A stretch of 64,000 bases of DNA from Tetmemena sp. SeJ-2015 (taxonomy: Eukaryota; Ciliophora; Spirotrichea; Sporadotrichida; Oxytrichidae): contig JAJKFJ010022777.1 in NCBI GenBank assembly GCA_027382625.1, positions 62,001 through 126,000 on the forward strand, read 5' to 3'. Below the pieces are notes generated by a model. The model had not been told where the DNA came from. It saw only the letters and a program-made list of their open reading frames with translations, and did not search any database. Shown here piece after piece: positions 46,900 to 58,695 of the stretch; position 1 is the first letter of the stretch, and each line of letters starts with the position of its first letter. Both the position numbers and the translations under genes were made by a program.

Positions 46900-48060
46900 T
46901 TTCATTTCAAAAAACATTTTATGGGGGTTTTTGGGGTTTTTAATGCTACTAAAAATAAAAAGGATAAAATTTTTAAAGGTAAAAAATTTTAAATTTTAAA
47001 AATAATTTTTTTTATTTTTGATAAAATTATTTATTTTATATTTGAAAACTTTTTTTATTATGCCTTCTCTTTTATTAAATTAAATAAAAATTTTTATTTA
47101 TTTTAATTAAAAAAAAATCTTGATTTTTTAAAAAAAAAGTCTAAACAATTAATAAATTTTTTTAAAAAATTTAACAAAAACTAAAAAATTTTTAGAAAAA
47201 AAAGAAGTTTTTTAAATTCTTTTTTTAATTGGGGGAAAAATGAAATATTTAAAAATTTTTTTAAAAAAATTTTTTTTTACCCCAAGAAAAAAAATTTCCC
47301 CCTTTCTTAAAGACTAGATGGGATAATGATACTTCGTTTATTTTTCTTCCCTTTCTCTTTAAATCAAGCATTTTAAATTCTTAAAGACAATAAAACATAT
47401 AATCATAACCACAATTTCTAATTAAAATAAGTTTGAAATAAAATTTTAAAAAAGAATAATTTTTAAATTTTTCAAAAAAAATTTTAAAAATAAAAAAAAA
47501 AAATAAAAACTTATTTTTTTAAAGAAATTTAAAAAAAACCCTATTTTTAATGTAGTAAAATTAAAATTAAATTGGGTTAAAAAAACAACCCCCGAAAATT
47601 TTGGGGGTCTATTAAAAAGGGAAACCCCATTTAATTTAAAATTTTAATTTTTTAATAAATCAGAATTTGAATATTTTTGGTTTAAAAAAACATGAAAGAT
47701 TTTATTTTTCCTTAAAAAATTTTTGAAGTTAAATTTTTAACTTTATTAAAAAACGATACCCTTTTAAAAATTATGATAAACAATAAAAGGAATTAAATTT
47801 TTATTTTTTTAAAAAAATCATTTTGTAAGTAATAAATTAATTTATTAACTTAGAATTGTATATTTGCCTATTGAAAGGCAACACATTTTTATCTCTTTTC
47901 CAATTTTAAAAACCCCCTTTTTTAAAATCTAAATTTTGTTAGAAAGAAACATCTAAAAATTTCAAATTATTTCAATTTATTTTAAATAAACCTTTATTTC
48001 TATTTGTTTAGAATTTTAATTTTTAAATTCTATAAAAAATGACAAAAAAAAAGGAAAAAA
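46900..48060. other. homopolymer-run domain 1
   Basis: The sequence is built mainly of runs of four to nine identical bases (A, T, with blocks of G or C), for example around 46921-46942, 47260-47310 and 47575-47620. No coding is seen. This texture differs from the ordinary AT-rich intergenic DNA elsewhere in the window. Confidence 0.7.
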
Positions 48061-48867
48061 TGATAATTGCCTTAGAATATTTTAAATAAGTTCTTTTAAG
48101 GAATATTAGTTTTTCAAATTAGAAGTGATTTAGTGAGACTTGAGTTAGTTAGTTTTATATTTAATAGTGGTTGATATATATCCCTCGTAAGTTTAATTAA
48201 ATAATGAAAGTTGCTAATGAATATTGCTTAATGAAGTTATTAGAATACTATGAAGAACCTATCATCATTAGCAGCTCAACTGCTTAGTTATAACTAGGGA
48301 TTATCTCCTTGAGAAGAATGAAGATTTTATAAAATAAAGGTTTTAACTAGAAATATTCAAACCCAGTCATTATGGAAAATCTTTAAAGGGTTGAGAGAAT
48401 TAAAATCTTCTTTTTTAAATATTTAATATGTTTTTGTCTGGTTAGTATTTATAAAACTGCCACTAACTCATACTTTATTTTATTTTAAATTAAAATTTAA
48501 CAATCAGTTTGTTTTAGTATTAGAGAAGTATATTTTAGTTTATATTTCACAAGAAAAAACCATAACAATTATTCCAAAATTAGTCTTTAGGCTTGTTTTA
48601 TTTTTACTATAATAATGAGCTCTTTAAAATACAAGCATCTTCTTATATAATTAGGAATTAATATTTAAATAAATTTGAGCAATATTTATATTTCCTTGTT
48701 GTATCATTAGATTAAGACTAGGTGGATTATTCAGTTGGTTATTGATTTTGCATGTATATTAACAGAAATAGTTTTTAATTATTTACATAGTTTTATAAAA
48801 AATAATTTATTAAAAAATTAATTTATCTTCTCTCAGATCTTAAATATACCTAAGAATTGAATACAGA

Positions 48868-49452
48868 ATTGAACGATTTGTTGAAATGCACTATCTTACT
48901 TTAGTAGCAGAAGGCGAGAATAGAGATAAAATAATAAATAAAAGAAATAAAATAATTTGAAGTTTATTATTTTTGATGTAGTATTCTTTCCATCTCAAAA
49001 TATTTATACGGAAACATACTTAGAGCACTCTTTTTCTTGTATTAATCGTCTTCACTACCGTCATCATTAGAGCGCTTTAACTCTCTTTCTGAAGAGGATT
49101 AAAATATTTTCGTTTTGTCTTAAGATTTAACTCTAGTTATTTTTTAATTTCTTCTTCATCAAATTTTTTTTTGATTATCTCAGCAATTCAAACTTATCAC
49201 GTGTTAAAAGTTATCTAACTATAAAAATCACCTAAGTTTGTCAAAGCGCTCTAATGATGACGGTAGTGAAGACGATTAATACAAGAAAAAGAGTGCTCTA
49301 AGTATGTTTGCGTATAAATATTTTGAGATGGAAAGAATACTACATCAAAAATAATAAACTTCAAATTATTTTATTTCTTTTATTTATTATTTTATCTCTA
49401 TTCTCGCCTTCTGCTACTAAAGTAAGATATGCTTTCAACAGATCTTCAATCT
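48868..49452. repeat. long inverted repeat, ~210-bp arms, 164-bp spacer
   Basis: Positions 48868-49078 and 49243-49452 are reverse complements with very few mismatches. Both arms carry a coding-like stretch reading KRSNDDGSEDDQYKKKSALS and YKYFEMERILHQK. On the minus strand the spacer reads in frame into it (KTKIFQSSSEREL). The geometry is like that of the repeat at 1789-2502. Confidence 0.85.
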
Positions 49453-49459
49453 GTAGTAT

Positions 49460-50295
49460 AATTTACTTCTTTTATTATTTTGATGAATTCTTTAATTTAT
49501 CTTACTCCCAAAATTATGTAAATAAAAGATATAACCAATGAAAAATATTTGCATATTTGATAATATTTTGAGAATTTGAAGTTGTTTGGGATACTTGGAA
49601 ATGATAGTTTATATTCCTGGGTATAAGTCTGAGAAATTGAGCATAAGCTAGCAAATTTGTCCGTTTAGATGCTCAATTTACTTCTGCTTGTCTAGTGTTA
49701 ATCTCCATTTTAGTTTAAATTATCTTATAGTCTCCTTCACCATCTCATATTTATTCACAATATTTCAATCTAAATATAAAAACAGACTAATAAAATTAAT
49801 TTATCTTTTTAAAAATAAAATACACTCAAATAAATTATGTTTTATCCTTTTTACCTTAATTAATCCTATTTTGTGATTTTTATAGCTAAGAAGAATTTTC
49901 AATTTATGGATACTTTTTTAATTTATAAAAATGTAAACTATATTTTATTAAAAAATTCGAAAATAAATAATTAAACCATCAAGTCTCTGCTACCGAAGGA
50001 GAGAATTTGTATATAAACAAAATTAATTAAGAGATTGCTTATAAATCGCTGAGGAGTGTTTGGAAATTTATATGGAGTCTGAATTTATAGATCTGTGATA
50101 TTATCAGATTTTTATTCATTTTCTTCTTTTTTAAACTTATGAACATTATACAAAAACTCCTCAACTATTTATATAAAACTGTTGCTTTTTTACCTTTTCT
50201 TTAATTTATAGATTTTAAGAGAGGAGTTCTAGACTTAAAATCAAAATGGATCTCACTTTCATAAACTATTTCTACAAATAGTATAGATTAAATTT
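49460..50295. other. AT-rich, no gene seen
   Basis: No convincing coding sequence or repeat. It lies downstream (3') of cyclin C4. Confidence 0.35.
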
Positions 50296-50301
50296 AGATA
50301 C

Positions 50302-51180
50302 TCATATTAAAAAAGTTTATCTCTCTCTTTTTAGCCACATAATCCAATATAAATACCTTTTAACGAATAATAAAAATATATTTGATATCTGTGTGTAGTT
50401 AAGTATGAGTAAGAAATAAAGCAAGCATCTATAGGTAAAGAAAATAAATTGTTTGTGGTACTTTTCTAACTTTTTAATTTCCTTGGGGGAATACTTGACT
50501 CTTGTATCAGACAGAAGGTGGTGTTTGAGTTGAATCAAGGCGCACTCTAAGATAGAACTGTCCAATAACTTATACTCCAAGGATTATATAATGTCTCTCT
50601 CCACCTCACTCAATTCTTATTGTGTAAACTTTCCATGAGCAGCCTCCCGAACTAATTAGTCACTGAATATAGGAATCACAAAACAGCTTAAATTTGGAGA
50701 AATAACTCTAAATAAATTTACATTTTTAGAGACACAAATTTAATCAGAGTCATCTAATAAGGGAAATATTGCGTATTAATTCATCTTTTTTTTTATTATA
50801 AGTAAGCATTAATCTCAGTTTAAATGAGTTTAAATAATTCGCAAATTTATTTCTAATCACGTCTTCTAGCTTTGAACTTATCCAAATGCATGTTAGACCA
50901 ACTAAGTGATAATTTAATTACTAAAAAAAGAGGATTTGAAATTTTCCCTGTCGAGAGACTAGAGCGCTTCATACTTTTTAAGATAGTACCTATCCATTAT
51001 AGACACAGCAAGCACCAGAGTTTTCATTGAGCTCTTCTGAAAAGCATCGAAAACTTTCAATATATACTTACAAACTATGAAATATAACTTATTACATCCA
51101 ATCCACCATTCTAGTTCTGTTGTACTCGGACAAATGCTGATAGCTGTAGGCTTCTTACAGACTACAAGTACTAACATCTT
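50302..51180 (-). CDS. Cyclin C4, cyclin box split by three IESs
   Basis: Minus strand: YQHLSEYNRTRMVDWM; removal of the IES at 51052-51090 (AAGTT) gives QQVFDAFQKSSMKTLVLAVS IMDRYYLKKYEALQSLDRE. Removal at 50911-50944 (AAATT) gives NYHLVGLTCIWISSKLEDV. Removal at 50674-50860 (GTGATT) gives IPIFSDQLVREAAHGKFTQQ, ELSEVERDIIQSLEYKLLDS and a second-fold part ECALIQLKHHLLSDTRVKYS PKEIKKLEK, to TGA 50302-50304. The N-terminal region upstream of 51180 was not found; the homopolymer domain starts soon after. C4-C6 share the (A/S)xGKxT and LExKL motifs. Confidence 0.8.
50674..50860. other. IES with GTGATT pointer in cyclin C4
   Basis: Plus-strand AATCAC at 50674-50679 and 50855-50860. Excision joins SSKLEDV to IPIFSDQLVREAAHGKF in frame. 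Confidence 0.85.
50911..50944. other. IES with AAATT pointer in cyclin C4
   Basis: Plus-strand AATTT at 50911-50915 and 50940-50944. Excision gives SLDRENYHLVGLTCIW on the minus strand. Confidence 0.75.
51052..51090. other. IES with AAGTT pointer in cyclin C4
   Basis: Plus-strand AACTT at 51052-51056 and 51086-51090, a 34-bp unit. Excision gives RMVDWMQQVFDAFQKSS. Confidence 0.85.
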
Positions 51181-51469
51181 ATTCCTTTTCTTTCATCAGT
51201 AACTAAGAGTTAGAAATATTATGAGCAGCACTTTCTCTCGAAGTCATTTACAATTTTAAAATAATACTTAATATAGAAGTTTTAGAATTGGGTGTAAAAA
51301 TGAAAGCACCTAAGCTAGCTTTATAATATTTGCCAGCGTAAAAAAAATATAATCTATTGAATATTATGCGGGTGAGCCTACAGGAGATTATAAGCAAGAT
51401 GGGTTTAATTGATGTTTTTTTTCCCAAATTTTGGGTCATACTTTAATTTTTAAAAGTGAAATTAAAAAT

Positions 51470-54010
51470 GTGGCTAATAATTTAAAGCAGTTTTTTCCCC
51501 CAAATTACTGCTTCTATCGTAAATTAAAATTTAAAAATTTAAACTATTTATTAAAGAAATCTAACCTGTTAAAAGAGTTTTTTTTTTTTAGGTTGTAAAA
51601 AGCTTAAATCTAGGTCTTCCCAATTTTATATTTCCTAATCCTGTCTGGGAAAGGGAGTAAAAAAAAATTTTATGTCTAGCGGGCATTAAATTTAAAGGGC
51701 CCCTACCTCCGTTTTATTAAAAAAAATTTAATTAAAAATTTTTTAAAATTTTGGGGGAAAAAATAAAATATAAATAAATTTATAAAATTTTTAAATTTAA
51801 GGTTCATTATCATGTATGCGATGAAGGAAATTAGAGGATCAATGAAATCATTATACTACAGAACAATAAGCAAGTGCGCTCTCAATCTCACGCTGAGTAA
51901 TGTTGAATTGCACCCAAAAACGCGCATCGAAATTTCCCAACTGCGTTTAGAGATTGAAGTGCTACAAGCATATACTTTTTTAAAATACTTTTTTACTAAT
52001 TTGGTAAATAAAATTATTTTTTTAAATTCAAAGAAAAAAACTTTAATTTTTTTAAATTTAAAATAAATGAAAAAAAGTAAAAATAAATTTTTCCATTTGA
52101 TACCCTAACTTTTTAGTGCGCTAAAAATTGGAAAATTATTGCGCCAAGGAAACCAAAATCTCTCAAATTTGATGCTACTTCCCGCATTTGTTGAATGGGA
52201 AAAAAAAAAGGGGAAAGAAGGCTTGAAACTAAAAAGTGCGATAGTGTTTTTCTTTTTCCACCAAAAAAAAGTTTTATGCCCCTTTTTTTACTTTTATCCT
52301 ATGTAACACACTTTGAATTTGATGGGAAATTACAAATTGTTTTCATTTTTTTTGCCCATAAATGATGAATTTGATGTTAGCATAAATTTTGACCAGTGCT
52401 TACATTTCCGCACAAAACATAGTTGAAATTTGAAAGAGTGCGCTCTCAACCCAAAATTTGCGATTAAAATTTCCCCCCTACTTTAAATTTAATGATCGTT
52501 TAAAAATTTAATTGCTCAAATTATAAAATTAAAAAATTTTTATTAATTTATAGCAAATTAATTGGTTTTATAAATTATTAAGGGAGTGATAACTCTATCG
52601 AACGATTGAAGAGCCCCACTTTTTTAATTGCAAATTATGTGTGTGCAAAATTTTTCACTCTCATGCAGGCAAATTTTCCATACATAAATGTCAAACAAAT
52701 CACTTAATGCGCACTCATTGAATGGGGTTACATAGAGATACAAGTGAAAAAAAAGGTGAAAAACTTAAAATGGTGAGGTGGGAAAATCACAAACCCACTT
52801 TTCAGGACAAGCACTTTTCCTCTCTCATTTATTCCGAAAAATGCAAAAAAGTGTGAAATTTTAGAAATCTTTCGAAAAGAAGCGTTTCCGGCCACAAAAT
52901 CCCCACTTTGAGCCACTCAAGTAAGTTACCTATCAAGGGAAAAATGCTTTTTGCACTTTCATCACTTTTCATTTAAAAGTATATAACCATCTTTTCTACT
53001 TAAGAGCGAATAAGAGATAAGTGAAGGAACATAGAGAAAATTTACACGTATATAAAATTAATAGCTTGCTAGCACTTCACCTCTATTCGCTTTTGAATTT
53101 TTCAAATGCCGCCCCTCGATCCCAAATTTTCCAACTTTTAACTCAGCGTGAGATTTGAAGCGCAAAAAATTTATTGTTCTGCAGTTTTAAATGAGGGCAT
53201 ATTAACCCTCACATTTCCTTCCCTTTCGAAAATTACAAAGGGATAATAAACCCCTTAAAAAGCTATAGATATATGCTACCCTTATAGTTATATTTTTTCC
53301 TCGCAAAAAAATTTTAAAAAAAATTTTAAATTTGTTCTATAATATTGAAAATTTAGGGTTAAAAATTTTAAATTTTTCTTTAAAAAGTTTAAAAATAAAT
53401 AAAAAAATTTTAAATTGGGGGTAAAAATTTTTTAGAAGCCCTACGGGAAAATAATAAAATTCCTTTTTTAAAAACCCTTTCCATTTTATTTGGTTAAATT
53501 TCTTTTAAAAAACTTTCAAGAAATTGAGTTGTTGAAAAAATTTTTTGTTTTGAAATGACAAAACCCTTAAAGATATTTAAAAATTCTTTTTTAAAACAAA
53601 AAACCCAACCTTTAAAAATTTTTAAAATTTTATAATAATTGAGGGGGTTTTTTTAAAAAGGTTTTTGATAAACCCAAATTTCCCAATTGATTTTTAAAAT
53701 TTAAAAAAAAAAGTTTAAAAAATTTGAAAATTTAAAAAAAATAATATTTTTTTTTCCTTCTAGGTAAAAAAGGGTTCTCTTTCTTTGCCTTCGAGAGGTT
53801 TCACCAACCCTCATGATATCTTTTTTTTATTTTAAAAGTTAATTTATATATCCTCCCTTTGGAGGGTTTGGACGGAAAAATGATCGTCCCCTATGGGCAG
53901 ATTTTTTATTTAAAAAAGAAAAAACTTTTCTTTATCTTTTTTTTTTATTCAAAAAGGGTTTGTTTTGGGTTTAGTAAGGGTTTTTAAGGGAAATTATTTA
54001 AAAAATTTTT
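51470..54010. other. homopolymer-run domain 2 with an inverted repeat inside
   Basis: The same run-rich texture as 46900-48060, densest at 51490-51790 and 53280-54010. Between them (51855-53188) lies a GC-richer unit with inverted ends. No gene is recognised; a frame at 51812-52066 (MYAMKEIRGSMKSLYYRTIS) is contained in the left inverted arm. Confidence 0.6.
51855..53188. mobile_element. putative TIR element (diverged inverted ends)
   Basis: 51855-51970 and 53063-53188 are inverted copies at roughly 70% identity, sharing 'cagaacaataa', 'tctcacgctgagt' and 'gaagtgct' in the same order. The motif 'gtgcgctctcaa' recurs at 51883-51896 and 52439-52450. There is no transposase-like frame, so it would be non-autonomous. 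Confidence 0.45.
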
Positions 54011-54019
54011 AAAGGGAAG

Positions 54020-54900
54020 ATTAATTTCTTTTTAAATGAATCATTGGAATTAATTATGCTTATTCTGTCTGTAAACTCTGCTTTTAAATTATTAATTGTG
54101 CAGAGGATATTTCTCTCATTTTGCATTTTTCTCTCAAAATCAGCATCTCTATTTCAATGTGAGAAAGAGAATTGAGTGAATGTAAGTATTGATGAAATTA
54201 AAAAATGATAATTTGAAACGCGATGGAAAATTATCCTTGTATACTACTACTAACTGAGAATAAGATCAGAAATATTGTATGAGATGTTCTTGAAATCATT
54301 AACTAATTTTACTAACATAATCGCTACAGGGGTGGGCATCACTACTCACAACTACAGTCTCTAAGTATTTGTGAATAATAAAATGTCGCATATTTATTTA
54401 ATGAATTAGATCCCATGAAGCCAGAGATGATTTAACCAAATTTAAAAATGATTCTAATATAAATGGGTTATTTAATAGATTGAATATAGTAAACCTGAAT
54501 ATAATCTAAGAAATGTATAAGAGTAATCGATAAAAACTATTTATGGTTAATTAGTACACTAAGATAAACTTAATTTTATAGAATAACTGTATTATATGAA
54601 TAAAATTTTAGAGTCTGAATTTGAGGAATAAATCGCTATAAATTCCTGAGATGATTCTGGAGCTAAGTTGCTTTACCTTGGGCTCATCTTTTTTCAACAA
54701 ATTAATCTTTTAAAAAAGCAACTCCATTATTTCATCCACTTCCCATTTAGCCTCTTAAAAATATAACAATTTCTAATTTTAAAACTTTGAGTTTAGTTAT
54801 AATTCTTTATGCTTAAAAATGATAAATGTGAGAATCAAAAAGCAAGTTAAAAATAATTCTAAACTCCATTACATTAATATAGAATTATTAATCTTACTTT
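54020..54900. other. AT-rich, no gene resolved
   Basis: No clear protein. The 3' part of cyclin C5 may begin at its right edge. Confidence 0.3.
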
Positions 54901-56210
54901 GGAGAGAAGGGCCTAAAGTTTGATTAATTATCTTGAGGAGTTTAGCTGTTTTAAAATTTAGTTAGTTTGAGAGCCAGGTATAAAAGAGCTTGTTGAAAAT
55001 TACTATTTTAGGAGTCGTTTAATAAATCTTGATATGAGGTCAGTAAAAACAAGATAATTTTTTTTACTTTCCAAATCAGATGCATGAGAGCTTGAATTAT
55101 GAAAGTGTATATCTCAGTTATGCTCCTGATGTCCTGCTCTGAAATTTTGATTTATTTGCTCTCATAAAGTACGGTTTTTAATTTTATTATTGACAAATAA
55201 CATAGAAATATATTATTATTTTGCAAGAAGATAATAATAATAATCCAGCAATAAAATCTCCTCAAATGGGTAGGGCTTAAATTAAAATAAGTTCTTCTCT
55301 ATAAAAATAAAAATATTATGCTCAAAGAGTTTAAATTCCAGAGTCTAAACCACATCTGCCTCTTGGATTATGAGTTGTTCGGCTGTTACTTTTCCAAACG
55401 CGGCATTTGTAATTAGCTCAGTTATGTAAATAGGGATTAAGTCTTCAAGCTTGGTGCTAAGTTTAAATACAAAAAGAATTTATATAAGAAATGATAAAAG
55501 CCATATAGAAGCTAGACCGATAGAGTGGAAGGATTCTCGGGGAAATTAAACTCCACTTTCGAATTTACGCAAAATGTATCGATCCATAATTGAAGCCGCC
55601 ATTATTAGAGTCTTTGTGCAGCTTTTTCCAAATGCGGAGAATACCTAGATACAAGCTTTAAAATATGAATGGTTATATAGATCATCCAATCAATCATTCT
55701 TGCTCGGTTGTACACAGTTAGCTTTTAGAAATATAAATTGAATTTACATGAATGTGAAATCATAGGCCTGAAGGAGTGTATAATTATTTTTATTACTAGG
55801 TTTAGATAATTTATTTGAGATTTGGTCTTCAGTTTACTCACTTTTTGGAGTAGTGCCTTCATTAAAGCGATAAAAATGTTCCTGAACAGAGGATTATGTA
55901 GAGCTAGATGAAAAAGGTGACAGTAAACATTTTATTTAAAACACAGACAAAATTTAAGTAAGTTAGATAGTCTTCTATTCTTACTTTTGTAAAAAGACTT
56001 GCCCTGGATGCCTTACTCACCAAGAATGACATCCAAAGTCACCTCCTCAATTGATTTTTTGGGGTTAAGCTTGGGCAGTTTGATAGGAGTGCCGGCTGCT
56101 GAGGATCTGTGACGAAACGATTTAAAAAGGCTGAGCTTGCTAGAGCTGGTCTCAACTTGAAGCTCTTCTGTCTCTTCCATGCCCTGAGAATTTTTTCTAT
56201 TCTAGGTCAT
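54900..56210 (-). CDS. Cyclin C5, interrupted
   Basis: The ATG at 56210 reads MTQNRKNSQGMEETEELQVE, KLSLFKSFRHRSSAAGTPIK and KKSIEEVTLDVILGE, followed by the splice donor GTGAGTAAG. The cyclin box reads YNRARMIDWM; removal of the IES 55646-55682 (pointer ATCTA) gives IQVFSAFGKSCTKTLIMAAS IMDRYILRKFE, then SFHSIGLASIW. A further insert (CTT repeats) separates this from LSTKLEDLIPIYITELITNA, AFGKVTAEQLIIQEADVVQT and LEFKLFE. The C-terminal region (to about 54900) is not resolved. Further coding-like DNA at 56340-56700 on the same strand (STEAEVNVTQLQRVSNIESS) may be an upstream exon. Confidence 0.78.
55646..55682. other. IES with ATCTA pointer in cyclin C5
   Basis: Plus-strand TAGAT at 55646-55650 and 55678-55682. 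Excision gives RARMIDWMIQVFSAFGKS in frame. Confidence 0.88.
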
Positions 56211-56334
56211 TCTTTCATTCCCTCCAATTTAAAAACGAGAAGAGTTTAGATTTGTATGGTGAGGGGGTCAGTCTTAGATTTTTAAGCGTTCATCAAAAGT
56301 TATCAAAAATTTAATTTAAACTTAAGAACTTCGA

Positions 56335-56700
56335 TTTTAAGAAAACTTACCATAGTTTGATAATTATTATAAGTGGTCTCAAGTATGAGTTGTTTTGGGC
56401 TTTTTAACGCTCGAGTGAGGACTTATTGGTAGGCTTAGGTAGGTGATTTGCTATAGATGTAACTCTTTTATTTTGGCTTGATTCAATATTGCTCACTCTT
56501 TGCAACTAAGTGACGTTTACCTCCGCTTCAGTTGACCCAGGAATAAAAATACGAATGATGAAGCACCCTGAAGCTCTCTGGTTCGAAAATACTACGCCGA
56601 ATGAGTTCTTGTGAATTTATGGAAGAGAACCATTTGGCTATTCCACAGCGAAAGTGAAAGTTCTTTCTTTAAGGCTTTGCCTTACTTCATTTAAATATCA
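56335..56700 (-). CDS. coding-like segment upstream of cyclin C5
   Basis: The minus strand reads KNSFGVVFSNQRASGCFI, then GSTEAEVNVTQLQRVSNIES and SQNKRVTSIANHLPKPTNKS SLERQKAQNNSYLR. It is Ser/Asn-rich like the cyclin N termini. It is probably a 5' exon/MDS of C5 or part of another cyclin. No start codon is fixed. Confidence 0.4.
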
Positions 56701-56719
56701 AAACTAAATTAAAATAAAA

Positions 56720-58480
56720 AAATAGCATTCTAAATTAATTCACTGTTATTGCTATTTTCAGGAAATCTAATTATCTTGGTGGCCTTTAGTTTTGAATTGC
56801 GAGTCGAAGAATAGTTCACAAAATAATTTTAATTTAATAAAAAATAAAATAAGTAAACTGTATACATAGTTATTCTTTTTATATATGATTTTCTAATATA
56901 TATAGAGTAGTAATAAATATATTTGGTTCACTATATTTACTGGCAAGTTCAGCTCCTGACTTAGTTTAGTGAGCATTAAAGTCTATCTAGCATTGCTGGT
57001 AATTAGCGCTTCGGTTTGAATATTGTCAGGCTGAATTTAAAAGATTAAGTTTAGTATAATTTGGAGTTTTGGTGGTGCTCTAGTGTTAGAATTGTACTTT
57101 TTGGTAATTCTTCTGGCAGATCTCATGTGATTTAATTTTAGAAGTGATTTATTTAATTTTATAATTTTTACTTTATAAACACGTTCTATTCTTAAATTTA
57201 AGAGCGAGCAATCACCAGTAGTTACCTCCTCAAATATTACTCAATTATAATAACAAATTACTCTTAATTCTTTTAATCTATTTTGTATCTCTTTTTATTT
57301 ATAATGAAATCTTAAATAATAGTTTCTCAAAACTAATTTATATAGTAGATTAATTATTTCCATCGTCTTAAGAACATATAAATTAAAAATTAATTAATTG
57401 AGTAAAGTCTTTTTCAGTAATTTTTTAAATAAAAAAGTAATAAAATTGTATACTTTTTATTTAATAAATTTGAGAGAATGATACCGATATAGATTGAGTA
57501 ATTTATTGAGTAAATTAATATGTAAAAAAGCATATAGAAATTGCTGATGCCTCTTTATTATCATCTCACTATTTTAATTATCCTTCTATACATGATAATG
57601 CAACCTATTTATTTAAAAAAGAAAGCAAAATGTAAGGTGTAATTTTTTTAATATAACATCAAATGGATTGAGATAAAAGCTTATTATAATTCTTCTTAAA
57701 TTAATATTTACTTTTAAAGGTAGTCTTTGTTTTCTATTTTTTTAATATATTAAAGAGGGTTCTAAATTTAATAAAATATAAAAAAGCGTATCTCAACTTG
57801 CAAATAATAAACATTCTTTTAATCTTTTTCAAAATTTGTATGTCAAAGATGATTATGAAAATTAAGTATAATCTTTATTAATAGTGACCCCTGTATATTC
57901 TTAATAATTTGGAAAAGATATGCGTAGTGGTTCTTGTTTTAATTAATGGTCTTGGATGTTAGATAGTTAGTATATCATCCGTTAGAGCAAAAAGTAACTC
58001 AGCAGTTACTGCTTAACAAATATATAATGCTCGATTGTGGAGACTCACCACTACTCACGCTGTTTTGAGTTATTCTATCTTGGTGCTATTTGGACTTCCC
58101 GGGGGACTATATATAGCTGGAAAACTTTTAAATCTTCTCTTCCTCCCTTTACAACAATATAATATTATTATTTAATAGTCTTTTTAAAGTTATAAAAAAT
58201 ATGGATTTATAAGTAAAATATATTTCATTAAATTATCAATTAAAGGATAAAGAAAAATTGAATGAGACAAATTGTTTTTAATAAATCTAAGGTTAAAAAT
58301 TACCAAATTAATATATGCTTTTGTATTATAAAAGTTAAATCTTTATTAGATAAATATGTGCTGATGGTAAAGGTTAAAAAGACTTAGTGTTTCTGAGTAT
58401 GTGAGAGAGATATTCTTTAAGCTTTGATATGTGGTGTTGTGGAGAGAGAGGAAATAAATATTCTTTATAAAAGAACAAAA
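56720..58480. other. AT-rich, no gene seen
   Basis: Mostly A/T with no coding signal I trust. It ends at the left terminus of the minisatellite-ended element. Confidence 0.4.
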
Positions 58481-58495
58481 TATAGGGGGGTGGGT

Positions 58496-58695
58496 CCGGC
58501 ACCGCACGTGCGGTCTGGGGACCGCACATATTTGCCCAGACCGCACATACATTCCCCAGATTGCCCAGACCGCACATACTTTGCCCAGACCGCACATACT
58601 TTGCCCAGACCGCACACACTTTGCCCAGACCGCACACACCAAACCCAGATTGCCCAGACCGCACATACCAAACCCAGATTGCCCAGACCGCACAT
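58496..58695. repeat. minisatellite, left arm
   Basis: Seven exact copies of GCCCAGACCGCAC plus two partial end copies, giving periods of 20 and 29 bp. The terminal copy forms the palindrome CCGCACGTGCGG. Confidence 0.9.

Noticed and set aside
49308..49541. 77-codon hydrophobic ORF
   Set aside because: It begins inside the right arm of the inverted repeat and is AT-driven; it has no matching features.
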